A DNA stretch of 64,000 nt from an uncultured Clostridia bacterium (GTDB lineage Bacteria > Bacillota > Clostridia > Oscillospirales > Acutalibacteraceae). Position 1 is the first letter of the stretch; the number at the start of each line of letters is the position of its first letter. The translations under genes and the position numbers were made by a program. Of the stretch, positions 32,202 through 42,818 are shown piece after piece. The notes beneath the pieces were generated by a model, which did no database searches, had not been told where the DNA came from, and saw nothing but the letters and a program-made list of their open reading frames with translations. The DNA is taken from assembly GCA_947627725.1 (NCBI GenBank), contig CANQXE010000010.1:1-64000 (forward strand), given 5' to 3'.

Positions 32202-34355
32202 ATGAAAAAAAGGTTTATTATTATTTTACTTTCTATAATAATCGCACTGAGTATGATTCCGTCATATACGGTTTTTGCCGCAAATTATACTACTTTGGGC
32301 AAGAGCAATACCTTTTATTTAGCGCCATCAATTTCATCAGTTTATGCAAACAATGAGGGAACAGTGATTAAATGGAAAAAGGTAAAAGGCGCTGAAAAAT
32401 ACAGAGTTTTCTACAAAACAGGAAACGGAAGCTGGAAAAAGATAACTGATACCGCCTCTGCAAGCTACACTTGGAAAAAAGCTAAAATAGGAACGAAATA
32501 TACATTTACCGTAAGGTGTATATCACGTGACGGTAAGAAATACACCAGCAGCTATGATGCCGCCGGAAAGAGCATAACATCACTTGCCGTTCCTAAAATT
32601 TCTTCAATATCTAATGCCGTTTCAGGTGTTAAGCTTAATTGGAGCAAGGTAAACGGCGCTGAAAAATATAAGGTATTTCGCAAAACAGGAAATAATGGCT
32701 GGACTGTTATAGGTACTGCTTCGTCCGCAGGTTTTACGGACAAAACAGCTAAAAGTGGAACAAAATATACCTATACCGTTCGCTGCGTAAGCAAATCAGA
32801 CAGCTATATAAGCGGTTACGATACTTCAGGCAAGAGTATTACATTTCTTTCCGCTCCGTCCATTTCATCAGTTTATGTTAACAACGCCGGAACTGTGATA
32901 AAATGGAATAAGGTGAAAGGCGCGGCAAAATACAGAGTATTCTACAAAACAGGAAACAGCGGCTGGAAAAAGATAACTGATACCGCGTCAACAAGCTATA
33001 CATGGGGAGGAGCTATAACCAAAACTAAATACACCATTACTGTAAGGTGTGTAACCGCAGACGGCAAAGCATACGCCAGCAGCTTTCATCAGGGAAAGAG
33101 TATAACAAGTTTTTCTGCTCCGAAAATTTCTTCAGTCAGCGCGACTAACTCAGGAACAGTGATTAAATGGAGTAAGGTAACTGGCGCTGAAAAATACAGG
33201 GTATTACGTAAAACAGGAAATAAAGGATGGACTGTTATAGGTACAGCCGTTTCCACAAGCTTTACGGATAAGAACGCCGCAAAGGGAACGAATTATACTT
33301 ACACAGTCCGCTGTGTAAGCAAATCAAACGGCTATATTAGCGGTTATGACGTTTCGGGTAAGAGCTTTACCGCTCTTTCTGTTCCCAAAATCTCATCAAT
33401 CTCATCAACGGACGCGGGAGTTGTTATCAAATGGGGCAGAATTTCAAAGGCTGAGAAGTACAGAGTATACCGTAAAACAGCAAGCGGAAACTGGGTTGCT
33501 CTGACAACCACGGCATCAACAGCCTTTACAGACAAAAAAGCTAAAAGCGGAACAAAATATACATATACCGTTCGCTGTGTAACTCCGGACGGAAAGGCAT
33601 ATGCCAGCGGTTACAATACTGCCGGAAAGAGTATAACGTTTCTTGCCGCTCCTAAAATTTCGTCCATTTCGGCTACTTCCGGCGGAATTAAGCTTAAGTG
33701 GGGAAAAGTTAAGGGCGCTGAAAAATACAAAATCCTTCGCAAAACAGAAAATGGAAAATGGACCTCTATAGGCGTTACCGCTTACACCAATTTTACTGAT
33801 ATTCAGGTAAAAAAAGGAAAAAAGTATACTTACACGGTTAGATGCGTAAACAGAAGCGAAAACAGCTATACAAGCAGTTATGACGCTACGGGCAAAAGTG
33901 CTAAATCAGTTTCCTCCCCGTCAACCAAAAATGATATGGTACGGGTAGCCGAAAGTCAGTTAGGTTACACAGGAGGAAGAAAAATCTGGACGTGGGCAGG
34001 TTACAAAAGGCGCGTGCCGTGGTGCAATCTTTTCATTACCTGGTGCGCAAATGAGCTTGGATACTATCAATCCGGCAGAATTCCTCTTTATCAGGCACCG
34101 CGGGATTCGGCAAAATGGTTTAAGTCAAAAGGTCAGTTTAAGAGCGCAGGTTATGCTCCGAAAGCCGGAGATTTGATTTACTTCGTTCTTTACGGAGAGT
34201 CAACGCCTTACCATGTAGGTCTTGTTGAAAAATATGAAAACGGAACGGTTTACACGATAGAGGGTAACTCGGACGACGTTGTTAAGAGAAGAAGCTATTC
34301 GCACAGCAATTCTCGTATTTACGGCTACGCAACACCCGATTACGGTCATAATTAA
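32202..34355 (+). CDS. Secreted protein: six Fn3-like repeats plus CHAP amidase domain
   Basis: 717 residues. Signal peptide 1-26 (basic start, hydrophobic core, VFAA cleavage region). Six tandem fibronectin-III-like repeats of about 88 residues (about 41-570), each ending with a TVRC...GKSIT pattern. A C-terminal CHAP-type (NlpC/P60-like) domain follows (about 577-710): VPWCNLFITWCANELG supplies Cys608, YHVGLVE the His (about 671) and YTIEGNS the third residue. Such domains cut peptidoglycan peptides or amide bonds, so it is probably a secreted cell-wall hydrolase bound through its repeats. No sortase motif or dockerin. GGGGGAG precedes the ATG. It could also act as an effector against other cells; nothing here decides. 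Confidence 0.85.
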   Translation: MKKRFIIILLSIIIALSMIPSYTVFAANYTTLGKSNTFYLAPSISSVYANNEGTVIKWKKVKGAEKYRVFYKTGNGSWKKITDTASASYTWKKAKIGTKYTFTVRCISRDGKKYTSSYDAAGKSITSLAVPKISSISNAVSGVKLNWSKVNGAEKYKVFRKTGNNGWTVIGTASSAGFTDKTAKSGTKYTYTVRCVSKSDSYISGYDTSGKSITFLSAPSISSVYVNNAGTVIKWNKVKGAAKYRVFYKTGNSGWKKITDTASTSYTWGGAITKTKYTITVRCVTADGKAYASSFHQGKSITSFSAPKISSVSATNSGTVIKWSKVTGAEKYRVLRKTGNKGWTVIGTAVSTSFTDKNAAKGTNYTYTVRCVSKSNGYISGYDVSGKSFTALSVPKISSISSTDAGVVIKWGRISKAEKYRVYRKTASGNWVALTTTASTAFTDKKAKSGTKYTYTVRCVTPDGKAYASGYNTAGKSITFLAAPKISSISATSGGIKLKWGKVKGAEKYKILRKTENGKWTSIGVTAYTNFTDIQVKKGKKYTYTVRCVNRSENSYTSSYDATGKSAKSVSSPSTKNDMVRVAESQLGYTGGRKIWTWAGYKRRVPWCNLFITWCANELGYYQSGRIPLYQAPRDSAKWFKSKGQFKSAGYAPKAGDLIYFVLYGESTPYHVGLVEKYENGTVYTIEGNSDDVVKRRSYSHSNSRIYGYATPDYGHN
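32322..33911 (+). repeat. Six tandem Fn3-type repeats within the CHAP protein
   Basis: Repeats of about 264 bp cover residues 41-127, 130-214, 218-302, 307-391, 394-478 and 483-570. Repeats 1 and 3 share YKTGN..WKKITDTAS, and repeats 2 and 4 share RKTGN.GWTVIGTA, so an A-B pair was probably duplicated as a unit before repeats 5 and 6 diverged. Confidence 0.8.
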
Positions 34356-34367
34356 AAAATATAAGGA

Positions 34368-34396
34368 GGGCGGCTTTCAGCCGCCCGATACTTTTT
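34368..34396 (+). terminator. Terminator of the Fn3/CHAP gene
   Basis: GGGCGGCT and AGCCGCCC around a TTC loop, then GATACTTTTTC. Confidence 0.75.
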
Positions 34397-34607
34397 CGCT
34401 ATTTTCTATACATATTAAATAAACAAGGAAATGAATTGCTCGTCTGCTTGAAAAACAGCACCCCTCGACGGAGTTATACATCGGGGGTGTCGTTGATAAA
34501 ATGATTTGCGTCGCAGCACAGAGTATATGTTAATATTATAATAGACCATATGGACTGTTTCACAAAGCCGAATGTAACCTTTTGATATAATTATTTAAGG
34601 TGATATT

Positions 34608-34820
34608 ATGGTTACAAGGTTAAGAGAATTGAGAGAGGATAATGATCTTACGCAAGAGGTTTGTGCCAAAATAGCGTACATTTCTAAAAAATCTTATATA
34701 TGATATGAAAAGGGAGCGCGTATAGTTCCTCTTGACGCAGCAAAACGCTTTGCGAAATATTATAAAACATCAATTGATTATATTTCAATGCTCACAGATA
34801 ATAAAACACCATATAAATAG
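34608..34820 (+). pseudogene. XRE-family regulator broken by an in-frame TGA
   Basis: ATG 34608 is preceded by AAGGTGAT and opens a clear Cro/CI helix-turn-helix frame: VTRLRELREDNDLTQE, then AYISKKSYI, a TGA stop at codon 32, then YEKGARIVPLDAAKRFAKYYKTSIDYI in the same frame to TAG 34818-34820. The stop sits exactly where XRE proteins carry a residue between Tyr and Tyr-Glu (YSxYE). Neighbouring genes use TGA as a normal stop, so recoding is unlikely. It resembles the intact regulator at 56932-57132. The rest of 34397-35434 holds a hairpin near 34459-34490, the remnant at 34962-35168, a terminator and the uvrB promoter. Confidence 0.75.
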
Positions 34821-34961
34821 CCGAAAGTCATTTGCTATTCACCCAAAAAGTCAGATACTTCATAAGGTGCATATCAGTTGCTCTCGGCTTGATTTTTTAC
34901 TATAATCATTTTTGTATATATTATTAATAAATCTAAAAATCAAATAATACTTTTACTGTTC

Positions 34962-35168
34962 TTATTCGTTTAAGTGTTCATTAATAGTGGTGATTTCGGT
35001 ATATTGCTGATGGTATATTTTCAGAAGATTGGTTTCCGTTTCTTTTGAAACATTGCCAAAATCATATCTTCTTTTCCCGTCTTTGCTTATGATACCGTAA
35101 GCTGTGTTTCCATATAATACTACCTTTCCCTCATCATTATTATAATATCCCCTTTTAATTTGTATAAT
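34962..35168 (-). pseudogene. Remnant coding frame without a start codon
   Basis: On the reverse strand a frame of 68 codons with protein-like content (VVLYGNTAYGIISKDGKRRY, then YDFGNVSKETETNLLKIY) ends at TAA 34962-34964. It has no ATG, GTG or TTG at its head, and a TGA stop blocks it at 35169-35171; the neighbouring frame continues upstream, which suggests a frameshift. I do not recognise the family. Most likely the 3' end of a decayed gene. Confidence 0.45.
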
Positions 35169-35286
35169 TCAAAATCGCTGTATTATTATAAAAATATTAA
35201 CGTTGAACACTTTAATTTTTGATTGAAATTATAACTTTTACAATGAAATCGCTAATTCATATATTACGTAAATAATTTTATATAAG

Positions 35287-35319
35287 TTCTCCCAAATGAT
35301 GATTTGGGAGAATTTTTTT
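35287..35319 (+). terminator. Orphan terminator upstream of uvrB
   Basis: TTCTCCCAAAT and ATTTGGGAGAA, perfect 11-bp stem with GATG loop, then seven Ts. No intact + strand gene precedes it, so it probably belonged to the decayed DNA at 34.6-35.2 kb. Confidence 0.8.
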
Positions 35320-35360
35320 GTTATGTATCAACTTTGTTTATTTTCATTTGAATACACATC

Positions 35361-35389
35361 TTTACTTTTATTAATGTTTATAATATAAT
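35361..35389 (+). promoter_or_regulatory. Promoter of uvrB-MATE-uvrA
   Basis: TTTACT (35361-35366), 17-bp spacer, TATAAT (35384-35389). No LexA-type GAAC...GTTC palindrome is obvious here. Confidence 0.6.
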
Positions 35390-35434
35390 AGATTATATGC
35401 GAAAAAATGTTCAAAAAAGAGTCAGGTGCTTAGT

Positions 35435-37387
35435 ATGGATAAGTTTAAGCTTGTTAGTAAATATAAGCCGACAGGTGATCAGCCACAGGCAATCGACGCT
35501 CTCGTCAATGGTATTTTAAACGGCGACAGAGAGCAGACGCTTATGGGCGTTACAGGCTCAGGCAAAACCTTTACAATGGCAAATATTATCGAAAAAATCA
35601 ATAGACCGACTCTCGTTCTTGCTCATAACAAAACTCTCGCCGCGCAGCTTTGCAGTGAATTTAAGGAGTTTTTTCCCGAAAACGCGGTTGAATATTTTGT
35701 TTCTTATTACGATTACTATCAGCCGGAGGCCTATGTTCCGACAACGGATACTTACATTGAAAAGGATTCCGCAATTAATGAGGAGATAGACAAGCTTCGC
35801 CACTCCGCAACTGCCGCGCTTTTTGAACGCAGAGATGTGATTATAGTTGCTTCCGTATCCTGTATCTATTCCATAGGTGACCCCATTGATTATCAGAGCA
35901 TGGTTATTTCTCTGCGAACAGGTATGGAATACGGAAGAGACGCGCTTATAGAAAAGCTCGTTTCAATTCAGTATGAGCGCAATGATATTAATTTTGTCCG
36001 CAATAAATTCAGAGTCAGAGGCGATACGCTTGAGGTATTTCCGGCAGGCTCCTCGGGCAATGCGGTAAGGATTGAATTTTTCGGTGATGAGATTGACAGG
36101 ATTTGTGAAATACAGCCGCTGACAGGTAAGGTTGAGGGTATTCTCTCGCACGTATGTCTTTATCCCGCGTCGCACTATGTTGTCAGCGCTGAAAAAATGA
36201 ATGCAGCCATTAATAAGATATATAATGAAATGGTTGAAAGAGTAGCTTACTTTGAGGAAAAGGGCAAGCTCCTTGAGGCGCAGCGTATCAAGGAACGCAC
36301 AATGAACGATATTGAGATGCTGAGAGAAACAGGGTTTTGCAAGGGTATTGAAAACTATTCAGCCGTTATGAGCGGAAGAAAACCGGGAGAGGCGCCCTTT
36401 ACGCTGATTGATTATTTTCCTGATGATTTTCTCCTTTTCTGTGATGAAAGCCACGTTATGCTGCCACAGGTAAGAGGAATGTATGCAGGCGACAGAGCGC
36501 GTAAGGAAAGCCTTGTTGAGTATGGATTCAGACTTCCGAGCGCGCTTGACAACCGCCCATTGCAGTTTGATGAGTTTTACGGCAAGGTTAATCAGGTGAT
36601 ATTTACATCCGCAACTCCCGGTCCTTTTGAAAGGGAGAGAAGCACGCAAATTGTTGAGCAGGTTATAAGACCTACCGGACTTCTTGACCCTGTAATTACG
36701 GTCAAGCCTACTGAGGACCAGATGGACGATCTACTGTCTGAAATCAATATGCGCGCTCAGCGTAAGGAAAGGGTGCTTGTAACAACTCTGACAAAGGCGA
36801 TGGCGGAGGATTTGACAAAATACCTTGAGGGCTTTGATGTCAGAGTGCGTTATATGCACCACGACATTGATACTATTGAGCGGATGGAAATCATACGGGA
36901 TTTGCGTCTTGGTGAGTTTGACGTTCTTGTAGGCATCAACCTTCTGCGTGAGGGGCTTGATATTCCCGAGGTGTCGCTTGTAGCGATATTAGACGCTGAT
37001 AAGGAGGGCTTTCTCCGCTCGGAGACCTCACTTGTTCAGACAATCGGACGTGCCGCGAGAAATGCAAACGGCGAGGTAATTATGTATGCGGACAGCGTTA
37101 CTCCGTCTATGGAGCGTGCGATTACCGAAACTGTAAGAAGAAGAGAAATTCAGGAAAGATATAATAAAGAAAACGGAATTGTTCCTCAGACCATTAAAAA
37201 GGATGTCCGTCAGATTATTGAGATTACATCTAAGGAAAAGCTTGAGGGCAAGCGTAAGCATCTTAATAAGAGAGAAAAACAGCTTCTTATTAATCAGCTT
37301 ACCAAGGAAATGAAGGAGGCGGCTCGTATGCTTGAATTTGAACACGCCGCTTTCCTGCGTGACCAGATTGCCGAGTTGGAGAAATAA
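35435..37387 (+). CDS. uvrB: Excinuclease ABC subunit B
   Basis: 650 residues. Walker [13 protein letters not shown], the beta-hairpin region [21 protein letters not shown] (outline), [17 protein letters not shown] helicase motif VI, and a C-terminal UVR domain ([20 protein letters not shown]) that contacts UvrC. Loads onto DNA damage found by UvrA. ATG 35435 has CAGGTG 7 nt upstream; the GTG at 35426 is within that site. Confidence 0.96.
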   Translation: MDKFKLVSKYKPTGDQPQAIDALVNGILNGDREQTLMGVTGSGKTFTMANIIEKINRPTLVLAHNKTLAAQLCSEFKEFFPENAVEYFVSYYDYYQPEAYVPTTDTYIEKDSAINEEIDKLRHSATAALFERRDVIIVASVSCIYSIGDPIDYQSMVISLRTGMEYGRDALIEKLVSIQYERNDINFVRNKFRVRGDTLEVFPAGSSGNAVRIEFFGDEIDRICEIQPLTGKVEGILSHVCLYPASHYVVSAEKMNAAINKIYNEMVERVAYFEEKGKLLEAQRIKERTMNDIEMLRETGFCKGIENYSAVMSGRKPGEAPFTLIDYFPDDFLLFCDESHVMLPQVRGMYAGDRARKESLVEYGFRLPSALDNRPLQFDEFYGKVNQVIFTSATPGPFERERSTQIVEQVIRPTGLLDPVITVKPTEDQMDDLLSEINMRAQRKERVLVTTLTKAMAEDLTKYLEGFDVRVRYMHHDIDTIERMEIIRDLRLGEFDVLVGINLLREGLDIPEVSLVAILDADKEGFLRSETSLVQTIGRAARNANGEVIMYADSVTPSMERAITETVRRREIQERYNKENGIVPQTIKKDVRQIIEITSKEKLEGKRKHLNKREKQLLINQLTKEMKEAARMLEFEHAAFLRDQIAELEK

Positions 37388-37393
37388 AAATTA

Positions 37394-38812
37394 ATGACAA
37401 AATTATTTAAAGATAAAAATTTTTGGAAAACAGCGGTTAAGCTGTCAATACCCGTTGCGCTTCAGAATCTGCTGACAAGCTCTTTCACACTTGCCGATAC
37501 GCTTCTTGTAAGCAGCCTGGGAACGGTTGCGCTTTCGTCCGTCGGTATGATGGGGCAATGGGCATGGCTTATGAATATGATACTTATCGGCTTTTGCTCG
37601 GCAACGACTGTTTTTATTTCGCAGTTCTGGGGTATCAGGGATATAAAGAAAATCAGGCGAATAAGCGGTATCTCAATTTTATTCGCGCTTGGCGCGGCAG
37701 TTTTGTTTACCGCCGTGAGTCTTGCGGTACCGGGCGGGGTTGTACGGATATTTAACTCTGATAAGGATGTTATTGCGTCAGGCGCGCAGTATCTGAGGAT
37801 AGTCGCGTTTTCATTTATTCCCGTTGCGCTGACAAACATACTCGCCGCAATTCTGCGTGCCGTTGAAAACGTTAAGCTGCCGATGTATGTTTCGGCATTT
37901 ACGACCGTGCTTAACATATTCCTTGATTACAGTATGATTTTCGGTAAATTCGGATTTCCTGTGCTTGGTATTAAAGGTGCGGCGCTTGCTACGGTAATTT
38001 CAGCGTGGCTCGGCGTAGCGCTGATTATCGTTGTGTCTTTGATTCAAAAAAATATTTTAATCGGCAGTTTTCGTCAGTTTTTCAGTTTTTCAAGGCAGGA
38101 GCTGACCGCTTATGTTTCAAAGGCATGGCCTGTCGTACTCAATGAGAGTATGTGGGGCGCAGGTACCTTTGTGTATAATATAGTTTTCGGCAATATGGGA
38201 TATGAATATTTTTCCGCCCTCACAATTGTAAGGAGCTTTGAAAATATAGCGTTTGTCATTTTTATAGGCTTGTGCAGTGCGGCATCGGTTATGATAGGAA
38301 AATCAATCGGTCAGGGCAAAATAGAAAGAGGACTGCTTGATGCAAAACGCTTTATGGTGCTTGTACCGACGCTTGCCGTAATGGTTGCTGTTATGATAAT
38401 CATTTTCAGAGGACAGTTAATCAGCATATTCAATATGGGAAATAACATAAGCGCGACAACGCTTGATACCGCAATGACAATAATGGTGATTTACGCGGCT
38501 GCGTTTCCGTTCAGAATGATGCCGTATTTGGAAATTGTTGCAATTTTCCGTTCGGGCGGCGATACTGTTACGGGAGCAAAATATGAGCTTCTTTGCCTTT
38601 GGGCATTGTCGGTTCCTGCGACCATTATTGCGGTTTATCTGCTTAAGGTACCGTTTGCGGTTGCGTTTGCGGTAATGTATATCTTTGAGGATATACCTAA
38701 AAATATCACTTGCATGCGGTATTACTTAACTAAAAAATGGATTAAGCCTGTTACAAGCGAAGGTATCAGGGGGCTTAAAGAGTTTAACAGTAAAAGGGCT
38801 GGTGAAAAGTAG
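37394..38812 (+). CDS. MATE-family efflux transporter
   Basis: 472 residues and about 12 membrane helices. Typical MATE features: [25 protein letters not shown] at the start, the FISQFWG segment, and a second half repeating the pattern (GKSIGQG). It uses Na+ or H+ to export drugs or metabolites; the substrate is unknown. It lies 6 nt after uvrB and its stop overlaps the uvrA start, so it is translated within the DNA-repair operon. No clear ribosome site; coupling with uvrB is likely. Confidence 0.9.
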   Translation: MTKLFKDKNFWKTAVKLSIPVALQNLLTSSFTLADTLLVSSLGTVALSSVGMMGQWAWLMNMILIGFCSATTVFISQFWGIRDIKKIRRISGISILFALGAAVLFTAVSLAVPGGVVRIFNSDKDVIASGAQYLRIVAFSFIPVALTNILAAILRAVENVKLPMYVSAFTTVLNIFLDYSMIFGKFGFPVLGIKGAALATVISAWLGVALIIVVSLIQKNILIGSFRQFFSFSRQELTAYVSKAWPVVLNESMWGAGTFVYNIVFGNMGYEYFSALTIVRSFENIAFVIFIGLCSAASVMIGKSIGQGKIERGLLDAKRFMVLVPTLAVMVAVMIIIFRGQLISIFNMGNNISATTLDTAMTIMVIYAAAFPFRMMPYLEIVAIFRSGGDTVTGAKYELLCLWALSVPATIIAVYLLKVPFAVAFAVMYIFEDIPKNITCMRYYLTKKWIKPVTSEGIRGLKEFNSKRAGEK

Positions 38813-41628
38813 TGGCTAAGAATATAGTTATCAAGGGCGCAAGGGAGCATAATTTAAAAAATATTGATATTGAAATTCCGAGAGATAAGCTCATTGTGTT
38901 TACAGGTCTTTCAGGCTCGGGCAAATCAAGCCTTGCGTTTGACACAATTTATGCTGAGGGACAGCGCAGGTATGTTGAATCGCTTTCCTCTTACGCAAGG
39001 CAGTTTTTGGGGCAGATGGAAAAGCCTGATGTGGATTATATCGACGGTCTTTCTCCTGCAATTTCAATCGACCAGAAAACGACGAGCCGAAATCCGCGTT
39101 CAACAGTAGGCACTGTTACTGAAATTTACGATTACTTAAGGCTTCTTTATGCTCGGATAGGTATTCCGCACTGTACCAAATGCGGAAGGGAGATTACTCA
39201 GCAGACCGTTGACCAGATAGTTGACATCGTTCTTAAGCTTGAGGATAAGACGAAAATACAGATCATGTCGCCGATTGTCCGGGGACGAAAGGGCGAGTAC
39301 GTTAAGGAGCTTGACAATGTACGCAAGTCAGGTTTTGTCCGTGTCCGCGTGGACGGCTCTGTATATGACCTGTCCGAAGAAATTAAAATGGACAAGAATA
39401 AAAAGCATAACATTGAGGTTATTGTCGACAGACTTGTTATCAGCGATTCTATCAAGTCACGTCTTACAGATTCCATTGAAACGGCAACGCAGCTTTCAGA
39501 CGGTGTTGTAATAATAGATATAGTGGGTGACAGGGAGGAGCTTTTTTCACTCAACTATGCCTGCCCTGAGCACGGCGCAGTTATTGAGGAAATGAGTCCG
39601 CGTATGTTTTCCTTTAACAATCCGTTCGGCGCCTGTAAAAAATGTTCGGGTCTCGGCTCATATAAGGAGATTGACCCCGACTTGATTATCCCGAATAAGA
39701 AGCTTTCAATTAATCAGGGCGCAATTAAAGCGTCGGGCTGGAATATCAATGACGGCTCAATCGCGAAGATGTACTATGAGGGACTTGCAAAGGAATACGG
39801 CTTTTCGCTTGACGTGCCGATTGAGATGATACCCAAGGAGGGTCTTAATGCCATTCTCTACGGTACAGGCGATAAAAAACTGACAATGAAACGTGTGACC
39901 TCGTACGGTACGGGAACATATAAAAATACCTTTGAGGGTATTATATCAAATCTGAAACGCAGATATGACGAAACCACATCAGACTGGGCGAGAAGCGATA
40001 TTGAAGCGGTTATGACAACATGTACCTGCCCCGATTGCAAGGGTTCGCGTCTTACTCCTGAAATTATGAGCGTAACCGTCGGCGGAAAAAACATTTATGA
40101 ATTCTGTCAGATGCCGATAGGCGAGGAGCTTGATTTTATCAATAATCTTGAGCTGAACGAAAGGGAAAAGCTAATCGGAACGCTTGTAATTAATGAGATT
40201 AAAGAGAGGCTGGAATTTCTTAATTCAGTAGGACTTGAATACCTTTCGCTTTCACGTGAGGCGGCAACGCTCTCAGGCGGTGAGGCGCAGCGTATCCGCC
40301 TTGCCACTCAAATAGGTTCCTCCCTTATGGGAGTGCTATACATTCTTGACGAGCCGTCAATCGGTCTGCACCAAAGGGATAATAATAAACTGCTTGACAC
40401 GTTAAAACATCTTCGTGATTTAGGAAATACGCTAATTGTTGTTGAGCATGATGAGGATACAATGCGAAATGCCGATTACATTGTTGATATAGGTCCGGGA
40501 GCAGGTGTTCACGGCGGTGAGCTGATAGCGGCAGGAACGGCAGACGATATAATTAATTGTGAAAAATCAATTACAGGTATGTACCTCAGCGGAAAACGCT
40601 CCATTCCTGTGCCAGAGAAGCGCAGACAGGGAAACGGTAAGAAGCTGACGATTTATAAGGCAGCCGAAAATAATCTTAAAAATATTGATGTTGAAATTCC
40701 CTTGGGAAAATTTGTTGCCGTTACCGGCGTTTCAGGCTCTGGCAAATCAAGCCTTGTTAATGAAATACTGAATAAATATTTATCAAATGTTTTGAACGGA
40801 GCAAAAAAGCGTCCGGGAAAATTTGAAAAAATCACAGGCGCGGATAATCTTGACAAGGTTATCAATATCGACCAGTCGCCGATAGGAAGGACTCCCCGCT
40901 CAAACCCCGCAACTTATACGGGTGTTTTCAATGACATACGGGAGCTTTACGCACAGACTTCCGACGCAAAGCAGAGGGGATATAAGGCAAACCGCTTTTC
41001 GTTTAATGTCAAAGGGGGACGGTGCGAAGCGTGTCAGGGCGACGGAATTGTTAAAATAGAAATGCATTTCCTGGCGGACGTCTATGTTCCGTGCGAGGTG
41101 TGCGGAGGCAAGCGTTATAACCGTGAAACGCTCGAGGTTAAATTCAAGGGTAAGTCAATTTATGACGTGCTTGAAATGACGGTTGATGAAGGAATGGAGT
41201 TTTTTGCTCAGCAGAAAAAAATATACAATAAGCTGAAAACCCTTTCAGATGTCGGACTCGGATATATAAAAATCGGACAGAGCGCCACAACGCTTTCAGG
41301 CGGCGAGGCACAGAGGGTAAAGCTCGCAACCGAGCTTTCAAGAAAAAGCACGGGAAAGACTATTTATATCTTAGACGAGCCTACAACGGGACTTCATACC
41401 GCTGATGTTCACAGGCTTGTAAATGTCGTAAATATGCTTGTGGATTCGGGAAATACGGTCGTTGTAATCGAGCATAATCTTGATATTATTAAGACGGCGG
41501 ACCATATAATTGACCTCGGTCCGGAGGGCGGAAACGGCGGAGGAAAAATTGTAGCGGCAGGCACTCCCGAGGAAGTTGCTAAATGCAAAAAATCATATAC
41601 GGGTCAGTATCTTAAAAAGTATCTGTAA
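38812..41628 (+). CDS. uvrA: Excinuclease ABC subunit A
   Basis: 938 residues. Two ABC ATPase modules (Walker [15 protein letters not shown] and [13 protein letters not shown]; signatures [12 protein letters not shown] and [12 protein letters not shown]) and zinc-finger cysteine pairs (CTKCG, CKKCSG, CEACQG, CEVCGG). Scans DNA for damage with UvrB. GTG start overlaps the MATE stop (TAGTG), with GGTGAAAAG upstream. Confidence 0.97.
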   Translation: MAKNIVIKGAREHNLKNIDIEIPRDKLIVFTGLSGSGKSSLAFDTIYAEGQRRYVESLSSYARQFLGQMEKPDVDYIDGLSPAISIDQKTTSRNPRSTVGTVTEIYDYLRLLYARIGIPHCTKCGREITQQTVDQIVDIVLKLEDKTKIQIMSPIVRGRKGEYVKELDNVRKSGFVRVRVDGSVYDLSEEIKMDKNKKHNIEVIVDRLVISDSIKSRLTDSIETATQLSDGVVIIDIVGDREELFSLNYACPEHGAVIEEMSPRMFSFNNPFGACKKCSGLGSYKEIDPDLIIPNKKLSINQGAIKASGWNINDGSIAKMYYEGLAKEYGFSLDVPIEMIPKEGLNAILYGTGDKKLTMKRVTSYGTGTYKNTFEGIISNLKRRYDETTSDWARSDIEAVMTTCTCPDCKGSRLTPEIMSVTVGGKNIYEFCQMPIGEELDFINNLELNEREKLIGTLVINEIKERLEFLNSVGLEYLSLSREAATLSGGEAQRIRLATQIGSSLMGVLYILDEPSIGLHQRDNNKLLDTLKHLRDLGNTLIVVEHDEDTMRNADYIVDIGPGAGVHGGELIAAGTADDIINCEKSITGMYLSGKRSIPVPEKRRQGNGKKLTIYKAAENNLKNIDVEIPLGKFVAVTGVSGSGKSSLVNEILNKYLSNVLNGAKKRPGKFEKITGADNLDKVINIDQSPIGRTPRSNPATYTGVFNDIRELYAQTSDAKQRGYKANRFSFNVKGGRCEACQGDGIVKIEMHFLADVYVPCEVCGGKRYNRETLEVKFKGKSIYDVLEMTVDEGMEFFAQQKKIYNKLKTLSDVGLGYIKIGQSATTLSGGEAQRVKLATELSRKSTGKTIYILDEPTTGLHTADVHRLVNVVNMLVDSGNTVVVIEHNLDIIKTADHIIDLGPEGGNGGGKIVAAGTPEEVAKCKKSYTGQYLKKYL

Positions 41629-41635
41629 AATGATG

Positions 41636-41672
41636 CCCCGCATTATTTTTAATGCGGGGTCTTAACGTTTTA
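41636..41672 (+). terminator. Terminator of the uvr operon
   Basis: CCCCGCATT and AATGCGGGG around a 6-nt loop, then TCTTAACGTTTT. Confidence 0.7.
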
Positions 41673-41710
41673 TGAAGTGTTTTATCGGATTACTTTACAG
41701 CTTTTTCGTG

Positions 41711-41739
41711 TTGAAAAACATAAATTAATATGATAAAAT
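41711..41739 (+). promoter_or_regulatory. Promoter of the DUF2804 gene
   Basis: TTGAAA (41711-41716), 17-bp spacer, TAAAAT (41734-41739) with TG one base upstream. Confidence 0.65.
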
Positions 41740-41777
41740 CAAAGTGGAATTCATCTTTTGAGAAACGGAGAATTTGT

Positions 41778-42806
41778 ATGAGAAATCATGAGGTAACACA
41801 GCGTAAGCCGCTTCTTAATCCTGACGGTACTCTGAGAGAGCCCGGATGGAGCAGACAGCTTGTTCAGATTTATAACAGAAAGGATATTAAAAAGAGAAAG
41901 ACGAGAATTAAGGAATGGGATTATTACTGCATAATCTCAAATAAGCATAATATAGGTGTTTGCTTTACGGTCTCCGATTTAGGCTATCTTGAACTTGAAA
42001 GCGTCAGCTTTCTTGATTTTAATAAGCCCTTTGAGCATACTCAGGGCAATATGGCGCCGTTTCCAATGGGTAGGCTCGCTATGCCCTCAACCTCTGAAAA
42101 AGGTGATGTTAAAGTTAAAAACGGAAAATTCGCCGTTGAATTTCTGGTTGAGAATAACAGGCGCATTATACGATGTGACTTTCCCTCATTTGATGACGGA
42201 AAAGGGATAAAGGTAAACATAACTCTTGAAAATCAGCCGGAGGACACAATGGTAATCGCAACCCCGTGGGCTGAGGATAAAAAAGCATTTTATTATAATC
42301 AGAAGATTAACTGTATGCGTGCCTGCGGTAAGGTTGAGTATGACGGCAGAATATATGAGCTTTGTCCTGAAACGGATTTCGGCTGTCTCGACTGGGGCAG
42401 AGGTGTGTGGACATATAACAACTACTGGTACTGGGGTTCGGGTTCGGGACAAATTGACGGTCACCGTTTCGGCTTTAATATAGGGTATGGTTTCGGAGAT
42501 ACGTCAAAAGCAAGCGAAAATGTAATTTTCTATGACGGTACCGCTCATAAGATTGACGACGTTGTTTTCAATATCAGCGATAATTTTACCGACCCGTGGA
42601 CATTCACTTCATCAGACGGCAGATTTAAAATGGACTTTGTGCCGATTATCGACAGGAGTGACTACACGAGCGCCGCGAATCTTATTGTCACCGACCAGCA
42701 TCAGGTGTTCGGCAGAATGACAGGAAAGGCAGTTCTTGACGATGGTACTGTTGTTGAGATAAAGGACTTTCTCTGCTTTGCTGAAAAGGTTCATAATAAA
42801 TATTAG
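41778..42806 (+). CDS. DUF2804 domain protein
   Basis: 342 residues matching the DUF2804 pattern along the whole length: PLLNPDGTLREPGWSR near the N-terminus, WDYYCIISNKHNIGVCFTVSDLGYLE, the acidic/Trp-rich centre DWGRGVWTYNNYWYWGSG, and a C-terminal all-beta half. The fold is probably lipocalin-like, but the function is unknown. No signal peptide. GGAG precedes ATG 41778; an ATG at 41730 without a ribosome site is less likely. Confidence 0.85.
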   Translation: MRNHEVTQRKPLLNPDGTLREPGWSRQLVQIYNRKDIKKRKTRIKEWDYYCIISNKHNIGVCFTVSDLGYLELESVSFLDFNKPFEHTQGNMAPFPMGRLAMPSTSEKGDVKVKNGKFAVEFLVENNRRIIRCDFPSFDDGKGIKVNITLENQPEDTMVIATPWAEDKKAFYYNQKINCMRACGKVEYDGRIYELCPETDFGCLDWGRGVWTYNNYWYWGSGSGQIDGHRFGFNIGYGFGDTSKASENVIFYDGTAHKIDDVVFNISDNFTDPWTFTSSDGRFKMDFVPIIDRSDYTSAANLIVTDQHQVFGRMTGKAVLDDGTVVEIKDFLCFAEKVHNKY

Positions 42807-42818
42807 GATTGCTAAGTT

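Noticed and set aside
34608-34820. TGA recoded as a sense codon
   Set aside because: Other genes in the window (for example ecfA2, ecfT and the sensor kinase) end at TGA, so a mutated gene is simpler.
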